64,000 nucleotides of DNA from Myxococcales bacterium (lineage in GTDB: Bacteria; Myxococcota_A; Polyangia; Haliangiales; Haliangiaceae): positions 1-64,000 of the forward strand of contig CANKMW010000042.1 of NCBI GenBank assembly GCA_947483555.1, written 5' to 3'. This document shows positions 7,613 through 15,901 of this stretch, piece by piece. The notes under the pieces are model-generated. The model made no database searches. It saw only the letters and a list, made by a program, of their open reading frames with translations, and was not told where the DNA came from. Position 1 is the first letter of the stretch; each line of letters starts with the position of its first letter. A program made the position numbers and the translations under genes.

Positions 7613-8289
7613 GACGCGCTCCGGTCCGCCGGCGCCGGCGCGGTTGACTTGCGTGCCGGGAACAGCTTCGGCACGACGACGATGCCGCCGATGATCGCGG
7701 CGCCGACGAGGAGCGGCGTTCCGACCGGACCGAACAGGCCGCGGAAAGCGCCGCGGACGGGCGCGGTGGCGATCTCGCCGGCCTTCCCGGCGACCACGGC
7801 GCTGGCGTCGACGACGGCTTCTGCCCCGCTGACCACGTTCGCGGGCAGGTTCTTCACCGAGTCCTTGACCGACTCGACGACCATGTCCCAGCGCGTTGGC
7901 ATGTCGCGGACCGCGGACAGGTAGATGGCCTGACGCTTGGTCCAGCGCAGCCAGAATTCCTCGTTGCGCGAGAACGTCGCCGCTGGGGCGGCGCCCGCGG
8001 TGGCGATCTCGACCGCCGAGCGAGCTTCGCGCCACTCGTCGCGGTGCTGGCGTGCGCGCACCAGGTCGTCGCGCATGAGGCGGCCGTGGACGCGGCTCCA
8101 CACGTCGGCGAGCTGGCGCACTTCGCCGTTCGTGGTCTCCGGGTACGTGAAGTTGCGCGCGCCCGTTTTCACCGGCCGACGCTCCTTGAAGAAGCGCCGG
8201 GTCGCCTCCCACAGGTCAAGCGGGTCGGCGATGTCGGTGATGCGGAGCTTGCCGTCGCGCAGCTCGATGCCGAGGTTGCGAAGCGTCAT
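7609..8289 (-). CDS. Membrane protein with recurring module
   Basis: 226 residues. Residues about 20-130 are a well-preserved copy of the recurring module: DPLDLW, FFKERRPVKT, YPETTNGEV, WREAR, RNEEFW, IYLSAVRD. After an amphipathic stretch (about 135-185) there is one hydrophobic segment near 190-210 (GTPLLVGAAIIGGIVVV) and a basic tail. The ATG overlaps the upstream stop (ATGA). It probably displays the module on one side of a membrane. The partner of the module is unknown. Confidence 0.75.
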   Translation of the reverse strand: MTLRNLGIELRDGKLRITDIADPLDLWEATRRFFKERRPVKTGARNFTYPETTNGEVRQLADVWSRVHGRLMRDDLVRARQHRDEWREARSAVEIATAGAAPAATFSRNEEFWLRWTKRQAIYLSAVRDMPTRWDMVVESVKDSVKNLPANVVSGAEAVVDASAVVAGKAGEIATAPVRGAFRGLFGPVGTPLLVGAAIIGGIVVVPKLFPARKSTAPAPADRSAS

Positions 8290-9449
8290 CGGACCGCCTC
8301 CTCCACCGTGCCGTCGTCGGCCTCCGAACGAGCGAGGTCACGCGCGACCGACAGCCAGATCGCCAACCGGCGCGTCGTGCGCCAGAACGCTGCGTTCCAG
8401 GCGTAGGTGTCGTCGAGAGGTCGGTTGACCGCATGCACTTCGAGCTGGCCCGCGACGGTGCGCCATTGCCCGAGACGTCCGCGCAGCGCCGACGCGGCAG
8501 CGGAGTACGGCAGCGCCATGGCGATCGTTCGACGCGCGTCCTGGTCGATCACGCGCGCGACCTGGATGACATCGCCGATGGTTGTCTCGGGGTACGCCAG
8601 ACCGCGCACGTCGGTTCGCACGGGGCGGCGCGCCCGGTAGAAGTGCGCGAGGTCCTGCCAGGTGGTGAGCGGGTCGGAGCGATCGCCGAGCACCTCCAGC
8701 AACCCGCCGTCGCCGTGGACGATGGCGTTGCGCCGCGTGTCGACGACGGCGAGGCGCTGGGCCAGCGCGAGCGAGTCCGAGAGCCAGAATCGCTCGTTCT
8801 CGGGGTACAGCTCGAGCCAGCCGGTCCGTGCACACAGTGCATCGGCGCGGGCGAGCGCGTCGCGCCACGCCGCGCGCGTCTCGACCAGCCCGGCGAGGTC
8901 GTAGCGCGGGTGACACAGCTCGCGCGAGAGGCGCGCGGCGACGCGGCGCACGTCGCCGGCCGTGGTCTCGGGGAATGCCTCGCCGGCGGCGGTCATGCCG
9001 ATGTTGCGCGTCTCGATGTAGCCGGTGAGCAGGTCCTGCCAGACGTCGAAGGCGCCCTCGGACGCGAACTGCGCTTCGTCGTCGGGCGCTGCCGCGGGTG
9101 GGGCTGCCGCGGGATCGTCCGGCCAGGCGTAGCCGTCGGGCAGGGTCGGCGCCTGCGTGCGTCGATCAGCGACGTAGCCGGTCGGTGGCGGCGCGTACGC
9201 GTCGGGCGGGGCGATCGGCGGCGCGGGTGGGTGTAGCGAGTTGCCGGGCGCCGACGGATAGGCGGTGATCGGCGGCGCCGGCGGATAGGGCGGGATGGGC
9301 GACGGCGAGGTGATCACCGACGGGGGCCTCACCGGAGGACGCGCAAACGCCGGTGGGCGGGTTCCGAAGGTGCGAGCGAAGGCGCCAGGCCGCCGGCGAC
9401 GGCCGAAGGCGCCCGGGTATCGCCCGATCGATGAAGGCGGGTGGGGCAT
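8286..9449 (-). CDS. Proline-rich protein with two copies of the recurring module
   Basis: 387 residues. Residues 1-130 are low-complexity Pro/Ala/Tyr-rich sequence. Copy one of the module covers about 130-245 (FDVWQDL, FPETTAGDV, WRDAL, YPENERFW) and copy two about 255-375 (PLTTWQDL, RARRPVRT, YPETTIGDV, WRTVAG, WNAAFW). A purine-rich 5' leader carries AGGAAA before the ATG. It is the best place to see that the module is a true domain, because two copies sit in one chain. No catalytic residues are evident. Confidence 0.75.
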   Translation of the reverse strand: MPHPPSSIGRYPGAFGRRRRPGAFARTFGTRPPAFARPPVRPPSVITSPSPIPPYPPAPPITAYPSAPGNSLHPPAPPIAPPDAYAPPPTGYVADRRTQAPTLPDGYAWPDDPAAAPPAAAPDDEAQFASEGAFDVWQDLLTGYIETRNIGMTAAGEAFPETTAGDVRRVAARLSRELCHPRYDLAGLVETRAAWRDALARADALCARTGWLELYPENERFWLSDSLALAQRLAVVDTRRNAIVHGDGGLLEVLGDRSDPLTTWQDLAHFYRARRPVRTDVRGLAYPETTIGDVIQVARVIDQDARRTIAMALPYSAAASALRGRLGQWRTVAGQLEVHAVNRPLDDTYAWNAAFWRTTRRLAIWLSVARDLARSEADDGTVEEAVR

Positions 9450-9592
9450 GGGATTTCCTGGGGAGAAGAGGTGGAGGAGCAGAGAGAGAGGAGAGACGGA
9501 GGAGGACCGGGGGTGCAGGCTGCGCGCGAGCGCGGGAGAGTCCGAGTTCAGGTCATGTCAGGTCGGTCGCAGTCGGGATTCAGCGCGGCGGG

Positions 9593-9877
9593 TCAGACGC
9601 GCGGGTTGATCACGATCGTGATCGGGCCGGGGCCGACGGGGATCACGGCATTGCCGTGCTCGTCGAGCACGACCGGCGTCGCGTCACACGTGTCCGCGCT
9701 CTGCTGCACGGGCGTCGGCGCCGGCGCCGTGGGCGCACTGGGCGCGACAGGCGCGGTCACCGTCGTCCTGTACGCCGGATGCGCCGAGCCACCGAGGAAG
9801 CCACCGAGCCAGCCGGTGAGGCCGTCCGACGCGGCGGGCGTCGGCTGGCCGGGGCCCTTGTAGACGGGGGTGCTCAT
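9593..9877 (-). CDS. Small unknown Pro/Ala-rich protein
   Basis: 94 residues. A glycine-rich hydrophobic stretch near 19-30 (GLTGWLGGFLGG) is followed by a Pro/Ala linker and a short beta-like tail (GPITIVINP). It has an AAGGAG ribosome site and sits in the run of small genes of the element. No family recognised. The short hydrophobic part could be a membrane-inserting or coat-like segment, but this is a guess. Confidence 0.55.
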   Translation of the reverse strand: MSTPVYKGPGQPTPAASDGLTGWLGGFLGGSAHPAYRTTVTAPVAPSAPTAPAPTPVQQSADTCDATPVVLDEHGNAVIPVGPGPITIVINPRV

Positions 9878-9895
9878 CTGGGGTGGTCTCCTTGG

Positions 9896-10330
9896 CTAGG
9901 CCAGCAGCTTGGCGACGAGCGCGCCGAGGGTGCGGAGCTGCTCGTCACGCTTCGCATGCGTCGCGAGCGCCGACTGGTAGGTGATCAGGTTGCTCACGTC
10001 GTCGTCGGCCTTGCCGAGCGCGACCGGCGCCGAGGGCAGCGGCTGCAGCGCGGCGAACGCCTGCGCGGCGAGGGCCAGCACCTCGCCCGTCGGCAGATCC
10101 ATGAAGCGGCGCTGCCGCTGCACGATCACCGGGGGCGCCGGGGGCTGGTACATCGGCGCCGGGTACACCGGCGCCGGGTATCCGGCCGGGTAGTGCGCGA
10201 CCGGGTACACCGGGCGCTGCTGCATCTGCGCCGGGTAGGTACCCGGACGCAGCGCCGCGGGGTGACGCACGACTCGCACGCGCGAGTTCCGCGGGTCGCC
10301 GTCGTCGATGATGATGTCGTCCATGTCCAT
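9896..10330 (-). CDS. Small unknown protein with Tyr-Pro repeats
   Basis: 144 residues. The first 15 residues are acidic (MDMDDIIIDDGD), the middle has repeated Tyr-Pro/Ala-Pro motifs (about 40-70), and the C-terminal 60 residues are helical (EVLALAAQAFAALQPL). An AAGGAC site precedes the ATG. No membrane segment or enzyme motif. Its Tyr-Pro-rich low-complexity part recalls the N-terminus of the two-module protein downstream. Confidence 0.6.
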   Translation of the reverse strand: MDMDDIIIDDGDPRNSRVRVVRHPAALRPGTYPAQMQQRPVYPVAHYPAGYPAPVYPAPMYQPPAPPVIVQRQRRFMDLPTGEVLALAAQAFAALQPLPSAPVALGKADDDVSNLITYQSALATHAKRDEQLRTLGALVAKLLA

Positions 10331-10434
10331 GGGGAGTCCTTGTCGTTGGGGTTGAGGACTGCCCGGGCTCGCGCGCAGCCTGCGCCCCCGGTCCTCGTGG
10401 GGGCGTCTCTCTTTCGTGGTTGAAGCTCGAGCCG

Positions 10435-11139
10435 CTACGCGGCCCAGCCGTAGTCGTCGAACAGCTCAGCGTCGATCACGCCGTCGCCGTAGCCGTTGCG
10501 CTGGTCGTCCTCGGCGAGCATGGCGCCGAGGCGACGCTCGCTGCGCTCCATCGCGCGGACCATGTAGTCCTCGTCGACCGCGGGCAGGTACGCGTTGCGC
10601 TTGCCGGTGCCTGGCGCCGCCGGCGGCGTCCCCGACGACGCGCCACCCGCGGCCTTCTGCGCCGCGGCGGCCTTCTTGAGGGCGCGCTCGGTCAGGTACG
10701 CCGTGCCGAGCTGGCCGACGCCTGCGCCGAGCACGCCCTGGGCGATGCGCTGCCAGTTGCCCTTGAGGAAAGCCGAGCCGAGCCCGCCGACGACCGTGGC
10801 GCCGACCGCGAGGGGCACCGCTCCGACGTTGTCGACCAGCTCGCTGGCGACCAGCGCTGTCGCGATGCCGCCAGCGGCGTTGGCGCCAACGCCGATCAGG
10901 TGATCCTTGTTGATGGTCGCGGCCTCGGGCGCGAACTTGCGGCGTACGGCGGACGCGGCGCGTCGCACCTTTGAGGGGCGCGCAGGCGGGAACCCGCCCG
11001 AGCCGAACCCGGACTGCAGCCCGAGGATCGGCGCAGGCGTGAGCAGGATGTCGTCGGGGATCGCGTCGTCGTTGCGAGGACGCAGCTTGTGGACCTTCTT
11101 GTGCATGTTCTTGTGGATGGGCTTCTTCTTGGGAGCCAT
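10435..11139 (-). CDS. Basic-then-hydrophobic membrane protein
   Basis: 234 residues with AGGAGA before the ATG. The first 25 residues are very basic (MAPKKKPIHKNMHKKVHKL), suggesting nucleic-acid or membrane binding. Residues about 85-145 hold two glycine-rich hydrophobic stretches (GVGANAAGGIATALVASE and AVPLAVGATVVGGLGSAFL). The C-terminus is acidic and ends YGWAA. Such a charge layout occurs in phage structural membrane proteins, but I recognise no family. Confidence 0.65.
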   Translation of the reverse strand: MAPKKKPIHKNMHKKVHKLRPRNDDAIPDDILLTPAPILGLQSGFGSGGFPPARPSKVRRAASAVRRKFAPEAATINKDHLIGVGANAAGGIATALVASELVDNVGAVPLAVGATVVGGLGSAFLKGNWQRIAQGVLGAGVGQLGTAYLTERALKKAAAAQKAAGGASSGTPPAAPGTGKRNAYLPAVDEDYMVRAMERSERRLGAMLAEDDQRNGYGDGVIDAELFDDYGWAA

Positions 11140-11154
11140 GTTGTTTCTCCTGGG

Positions 11155-11706
11155 TCAGCCGATGATGAGGATGGTGCCGACCGAGCCGTGCTCGAGCTCG
11201 TCGGCACCGTGCGCGACGCGCGGGCGGCGGCGGACGATCACCGGCAGGGCCGTCGGCGTGCGGGTCGGGGAGGTCGCGGAGGCGCGCACCGATGCGCGCG
11301 CGATCTGCACGACCCGGTCGATGAGCGGATCGGCGATGTCGTAGACGGCGCCGAACAGTGGCGCGAGCCCGGACACGCCGAGGTCAGCTTCGAACGCAGT
11401 GAGCAGGATGCCCAGCACGACGAGGATGTCCTCCTCGGACGCACCGTGCCGCGGGCACGGCGACGCGCCCCCGAGGGTCGCGTGCGCCGCGGCGCGCACG
11501 CGATCGATCGCCTCGATGTCGGCAGGATCGGCTGTGCGCGAGCGCGCCACGTCGAGGAGCCAGTCGGTCACCTGGCGGCCGGCCGCGAGGATCGGGCCGA
11601 CGTCGATGGGCGCGGGCGCCTCCGACGGGTCACGCGCCATATCGGCGTCGCTGACCTGCTGGAAGCCGGTGCGGAGGGCGGGATCGATGGGGAATCGGAA
11701 GATCAC
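11155..11706 (-). CDS. Unknown helical protein
   Basis: 183 residues from a GTG at 11706. Residues 25-140 are mostly helix (VTDWLLDVARSR, ILVVLGILLTAF), followed by a Thr/Pro-rich tail. It lies 15 bases upstream of the basic membrane protein gene and is probably co-transcribed. No signal peptide, no conserved catalytic motif, and no family recognised. Confidence 0.6.
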   Translation of the reverse strand: MIFRFPIDPALRTGFQQVSDADMARDPSEAPAPIDVGPILAAGRQVTDWLLDVARSRTADPADIEAIDRVRAAAHATLGGASPCPRHGASEEDILVVLGILLTAFEADLGVSGLAPLFGAVYDIADPLIDRVVQIARASVRASATSPTRTPTALPVIVRRRPRVAHGADELEHGSVGTILIIG

Positions 11707-11865
11707 AAGGGCCTTTCTTCCGGCGGGGACGCCGGAACGACGCCGGCGGGGAGCCGGCGCGATCGGCGCGCATGGCGGCGCGACCGATCAGGGGATCGGA
11801 TGAAGCGAAGCGAAGTAGCTGGCCGCCGGGTGGCCAGCAGGGGGAGCAGGCGGACGCGACGCGGG

Positions 11866-12954
11866 CTACGCCGCGCCCGCCCGCTCCAGGTGACGAGCCA
11901 CGAGCGCGTCGCGGCTCAGCGCGCCGAACGCGTGAACGGGTGGTGCCGGCTGGGCCAGCGCACCGAGGCTGAGGCCACCCCGATTCAGCTCGCTCTCGAG
12001 GACGCCAAGCATGTCCGGCGTCATGCCGAGCGCGGCGAGCTTGGCGCGCGCCACGGCGCTGCCGGCGGAGAGTCCGACGACACCCAGCGCGCGCAACGCG
12101 GCACCGAGCCCCTCCGGGATCGCCGGCCGCATCCGGTAGCGCCCGACGCGGAGCTCGACCGCATTGCGCGAGGCCAGCGGCATCGCTCCCGGGGCCGCGG
12201 GAGGTGGATCGTCCGGTGACCCGCTGTCAAGCGCGAGGCCCAGGACTGTTCGCTGGAGCTCGAGCACCGCCCGCGTGACCCGCTCGACGACGCCCACACC
12301 CGCGGCGCCCCAACGCTGGGCCTCACGAGCCGCGAGCGCCAGCACCAGCGCGACGTCGTCGGCCACCGATGGGTGCAGTGCGACACCCTGCGCGGTCGCG
12401 ACGAGCGCCGCACGCGCGTTGCGAAGCCGGCGCGGGCCGCCGGGCAACCGTTGCGCCGGCTCGGCGGCCACCTGGCAGATCCACGCCGCGCAGTCGCCAA
12501 CGTTCTCGGGCGCGTTCTTTGCGCACAACGTGTCGATGCCGGCCTGCGCGCAGTTGCGCGGCACGCGCGGATCGAGGACTACCGGCCCGCCGTTCTCGAC
12601 CGGCAGCGTGTGACGCCCGACCGGGGTGTCGATCGTCGCCAGGCAGCGCTTCGCATTCGGGTCGAGAAACTCGCCGAGGACACACAGGAGCGAGGCGCGC
12701 TCGATGCAGTTTGGGTCCGGGGCCGGCAACCGCAACCGCTGCGGTGGCGCGCACGCCTCGATGCGCGGGCCATCGCCGGGCTCGCCGGTGTCGTCGCGCT
12801 GGGGCAGCGACCGCATCCAGCGGATCGCAGCCGGCATCGACCCGAGCTCGCGGGCGAGCGCCAGCAGCTCGGGGTCACGATGCGCGGCGAGCGACCGCAG
12901 GATCTCCGTGATCGGCCCGAGGCACTCGTGGTCGTTGAGGGGCGAGGTGATCAT
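11866..12954 (-). CDS. Transglutaminase-like cysteine protease-like protein
   Basis: 362 residues from ATG 12954, which has GGAG five bases upstream; a GTG at 13014 lacks a ribosome site. Residues about 80-160 show the order of a transglutaminase-like triad: Cys in NCIERASLL, His in GRHTLPVE and Asp in PVVLDP, with an aromatic CAAWIC helix after it. Known proteins of this fold cleave or cross-link proteins, and some act in phage or surface-structure maturation. The C-terminal half is helical and Ala-rich with an RVGRYRM patch. Assignment rests on motif spacing only. Confidence 0.6.
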   Translation of the reverse strand: MITSPLNDHECLGPITEILRSLAAHRDPELLALARELGSMPAAIRWMRSLPQRDDTGEPGDGPRIEACAPPQRLRLPAPDPNCIERASLLCVLGEFLDPNAKRCLATIDTPVGRHTLPVENGGPVVLDPRVPRNCAQAGIDTLCAKNAPENVGDCAAWICQVAAEPAQRLPGGPRRLRNARAALVATAQGVALHPSVADDVALVLALAAREAQRWGAAGVGVVERVTRAVLELQRTVLGLALDSGSPDDPPPAAPGAMPLASRNAVELRVGRYRMRPAIPEGLGAALRALGVVGLSAGSAVARAKLAALGMTPDMLGVLESELNRGGLSLGALAQPAPPVHAFGALSRDALVARHLERAGAA

Positions 12955-13035
12955 GGTTCTCCAAGAAGCAGGGGGGGTGAGGAAGGAGGGAGAGTGCTCG
13001 GTCGGGTCGGTCACTCGGTCAGTCGGCGGGGATGA

Positions 13036-14559
13036 TCAGCTGCCGGCGCGGCGGTTCAGCTCGGCGCGGACCACCACGGCGGCATCGGCCGGGGCGAGCG
13101 CGGTCAGCTTCTGGATCCACGCGCTGCGTTCGGGCTCCGCGACGGTGTCGATCAGTGCCTGCGCCTGGAGCATCTCGGGAAACGTCAGATGCCCGGCGAT
13201 CAGGAGCATGTGCGCCTTGAGCTCGGCATCCGTCGGGCTCGGGACGCGTGCCGTCGAGGCGGTCGCGGCAACGGGCGCCTCGTGGTCCAGTTCGACGTCG
13301 GGCTCCAGGGCGTCGGCGCCATCGGCGTCCGTCCTGATGGCATCGCTCGAGTCGTCCGCGTCGTCGGCGACCGGCGAGGTGTCACGTTCGGCGGAGCTGC
13401 CGCAGGTCCGCGCACTGCGCGCCGCCATGCGCGTCTTCACCGGCGCGAGCTGTGCGACGGCGTCGGCCACGGCGTCTTCGAGGCTCATCGAGCACAGGTG
13501 GTCGATGAGCGCACGCTTGTCGTCATGCGCCATCCTTTGCAGCACCTGTCGGAGCAGCGCGCCGTCCTCGCCCAGCTCGTGGGCGATCAGGATCATGTGC
13601 GACACCATCGTGGGCGTGACGGCGGACTCATCGTTGTCGTCGTCGCCGTCGTCATCATCCGCCTCGACCTCGTCCTCGCCCTCGGGCACCACCGCCGCAA
13701 CGTTGCGATGCGCGACGTCCGCCTTGGGCGGGTAGCCACGCACCAGCGAGACGATGTGCGGCATCGTCGGGCCGATGACCGACATCACCTTGCCGAGCTG
13801 GGCGATCATGCCGTTCATCTCGTCACCCCCGTCGCCCGCCGCCGCGACCTCATCACCTTCACCGACGTCGCCCTGGTCCACCGAACCCGCGTTCCGCACC
13901 TCGGTCGCCGTCACCCCGAACGTCATCGGCGTTGCCGCGGCGATGAGCGGCACCGGGATCTCCGGCGTCGGCCGTCGGCGAGGCATCGCGGCGCCATCGG
14001 CCGCGCGCACCAGCTCGGCAGCAGCGCCGATCATCCGGCTCGCGCCGTCGGCGTTCGACGCCACGCGATCCGACAGCGCCGACGTGAGCATCTGGAACAT
14101 CTGCACCTGGCCGCGTAGCGCCTCGGCGAGCAGGTACTCGGTCCCCGACATGCCGATGGGCATCGGTAGCGCTGGCCAGGTGCCGAACGGCGCTGTCACC
14201 ACCGTGGCCTGCGCCGCCGCACCCTCCGCTGTGGTCCGCTCGCGGTCCGTCCCGAGCGCTTCCGCCGCCGGCGTCAGCCGTTGCACCGGCACGCTGACGT
14301 ATGCCGGCGGCACGTCTCTCATCGCCAGCTTGTCCTCGGTGAGCGCATCGAGACGGTAGCGGCCAGCGTGACTGTCGACGGCGGTGCGGAAGTCATCGAT
14401 GCTGATGTCGATCGGCACGATGAGCGGCACCCCGTCGCCGTCGCGCACGACGTCGAGTTGACCGCGCTGGGCGTCGCGGATGCGCCGCACTCGCCAGAAC
14501 ACCGCCTCGCTCGGCGGCACGAAACGCTGGCCCTGGTAGCTGAACGCGAGTTCGGACAC
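13036..14559 (-). CDS. Large acidic protein with internal repeat
   Basis: 507 residues from a GTG at 14559 with GGAGGAG upstream. The N-terminus (1-100) looks folded (RRIRDAQRGQLDVV, GRYRLDALTEDKL). The middle is low-complexity, ending in an Asp/Glu run (about 290-310). Two related segments of about 50 residues follow (hMxLIA..L, then DxR...I..L..M/A..DAV), one near 313-368 and one near 440-500. No enzyme motif. It is the first large gene of the element's presumed structural or operational run, directly after the sigma-like gene. Confidence 0.7.
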   Translation of the reverse strand: MSELAFSYQGQRFVPPSEAVFWRVRRIRDAQRGQLDVVRDGDGVPLIVPIDISIDDFRTAVDSHAGRYRLDALTEDKLAMRDVPPAYVSVPVQRLTPAAEALGTDRERTTAEGAAAQATVVTAPFGTWPALPMPIGMSGTEYLLAEALRGQVQMFQMLTSALSDRVASNADGASRMIGAAAELVRAADGAAMPRRRPTPEIPVPLIAAATPMTFGVTATEVRNAGSVDQGDVGEGDEVAAAGDGGDEMNGMIAQLGKVMSVIGPTMPHIVSLVRGYPPKADVAHRNVAAVVPEGEDEVEADDDDGDDDNDESAVTPTMVSHMILIAHELGEDGALLRQVLQRMAHDDKRALIDHLCSMSLEDAVADAVAQLAPVKTRMAARSARTCGSSAERDTSPVADDADDSSDAIRTDADGADALEPDVELDHEAPVAATASTARVPSPTDAELKAHMLLIAGHLTFPEMLQAQALIDTVAEPERSAWIQKLTALAPADAAVVVRAELNRRAGS

Positions 14560-14562
14560 CGG

Positions 14563-14745
14563 TCACTCCTCCACCCGCACACGCGGATGCATGGGCGCCA
14601 CACGGCGCGGGTTACAGTTCGCCTCGCCTGCTCGCCATCGCCTCAGCGGCGCGACAATCACGAAGCTCTCATCTAGGTAATCGTCTGCAAGAAGGTGTGC
14701 CAGGACGCTTGGCACGATCATCGCGAGAGATTTCTGCGAGCCCAT
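14563..14745 (-). CDS. Possible small protein
   Basis: 60 residues in the gap between the acidic protein and the sigma-like factor. The first half reads like protein (MIVPSVLAHLLADDYLDESF), the tail is basic. It overlaps the next small frame by 28 bases. Either a small gene or the 3' part of a gene broken by a frameshift. Confidence 0.3.
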   Translation of the reverse strand: MGSQKSLAMIVPSVLAHLLADDYLDESFVIVAPLRRWRAGEANCNPRRVAPMHPRVRVEE

Positions 14746-14906
14746 CGACCGCGAGCAACGCTGAGCGCCTCCGCGAGCGCTCGATCGAGTGGCTCGAGCG
14801 CCACATCGCGCAACCCATCGAGCGCGAGTTCGGTCGCTCGTTGGGTCGCTCGAAGTTGCTGATCCGCCTCGCATCGAGCGGTCCGGTGGGCTGCGGATTC
14901 GCTCAT
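14718..14906 (-). CDS. Possible small helical protein
   Basis: 62 residues with a helical, Ala/Leu/Arg-rich composition (ALDGLRDVALEPLDRALAEA). It lies between the sigma-like gene and the large acidic gene and overlaps the next small frame. No family recognised; support is positional only. Confidence 0.3.
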   Translation of the reverse strand: MSESAAHRTARCEADQQLRATQRATELALDGLRDVALEPLDRALAEALSVARGRWARRNLSR

Positions 14907-14949
14907 TGCCGTGAGCGCGTGGCGTGACGTCGCGCCTGAAACGAATCCT

Positions 14950-15624
14950 TCACAGGCTGGCCGCGATCTCGGCGAGCAATTCCGGAGAGACCCGGCGAGC
15001 CAACCGCTGGATCCGCTTCCGCACGCCCTCCACCGTGCGCACGCTCATGCCGGTCGCCGCGGCAACCTCGGCGTTGACGGTCGTCCCGGCGGCCAGCTGG
15101 TCCAGGACGCGGAGAGCGGCCTCATCACCGGCGGCCAGCACGCGCAGCTCCGCTTCGAAGCGCCGGGCGACACCGATCAAACTGTCGTCCGGTTCGACCA
15201 CGTCGGCCGCGAGCGCTGCCTCGACGTCGTTCCAGATCGGATCCTCGTCGCGCAGCTCATCAAGAACGATCCGCACGGTTCCAGCCAGGAGCCGGCTTCG
15301 CCGCCGGAGCCGCCGGCAGGCGAGTCGCACCTTGTCCCGGAGGTGAGTCCGCAGCGGTGCCGCCTCCGGGCACCACTTGAGGGTGCCAGCGCAGGTCGCG
15401 GTCAGGACGTCCTGCACCAGATCCTCTGCGTCGAGATCGATGGCGCGGTTGAGCCGCTGGAGCCGGTCGATCTCGACGCGGGCACAGCGGACGGCGGCCT
15501 CCATGGTGGCCATCGTCGCCTGGCGCTTGAGCACCGAGCGCCACTCGGCCGATGGCCAGGTGATCCGCGCGGCGGACTGCGTGGTGGGCTGGGTGTCGAC
15601 GAGGGCAGGGCAGATCGCGGGCAT
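14950..15624 (-). CDS. Sigma-70/ECF-like transcription factor
   Basis: 224 residues with GGAGA before the ATG. Residues about 60-110 resemble sigma region 2 (DAEDLVQDVLTA, then WCPEAAPLRTHLRDKVR), and 160-215 form a region-4-like helix-turn-helix (LDQLAAGTTVNAEVAAATGMS, VEGVRKRIQRLA). It would recruit RNA polymerase to the element's promoters. It sits directly upstream of the long gene run, so it likely turns that run on. A paralogue lies at 17815-18468. No anti-sigma gene is seen next to it. Confidence 0.7.
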   Translation of the reverse strand: MPAICPALVDTQPTTQSAARITWPSAEWRSVLKRQATMATMEAAVRCARVEIDRLQRLNRAIDLDAEDLVQDVLTATCAGTLKWCPEAAPLRTHLRDKVRLACRRLRRRSRLLAGTVRIVLDELRDEDPIWNDVEAALAADVVEPDDSLIGVARRFEAELRVLAAGDEAALRVLDQLAAGTTVNAEVAAATGMSVRTVEGVRKRIQRLARRVSPELLAEIAASL

Positions 15625-15901
15625 GGAATCTCCGTTCCGGGCAGGGCCCGGCTGAGCGTGGGTGGCACGCCCGGGAAGGAGCGCTGGCGCGCTCGCTGGG
15701 CTGGGGCTCCGCGTGATGCCAGCGGAGCTCGTACCTACTTCCCTGTCACCAGCGCCCGATTGATCCCATCGCGCTCGCGCTTTTCGCGGCAGCGAATCAG
15801 CCCTGGCGGTCGCGCCATGGCGCGAGTATTGCGATCGCCGCCTCGTCAGCCGCGTGCGAACCCGCTGCGCCTCCCGTTACTCGGTGGCGCGTTCACCAAC
15901 G

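Noticed and set aside
6902..8212. A 436-residue version of the M23 peptidase
   Set aside because: The part upstream of 7612 is a shadow of the module-bearing gene. The GTG at 7612 is the coupled start.
9450..9592. Purine-rich tract as a possible RNA gene or repeat
   Set aside because: It is the 5' leader and ribosome-site region of the 8286-9449 gene; no stable fold or repeat is seen.
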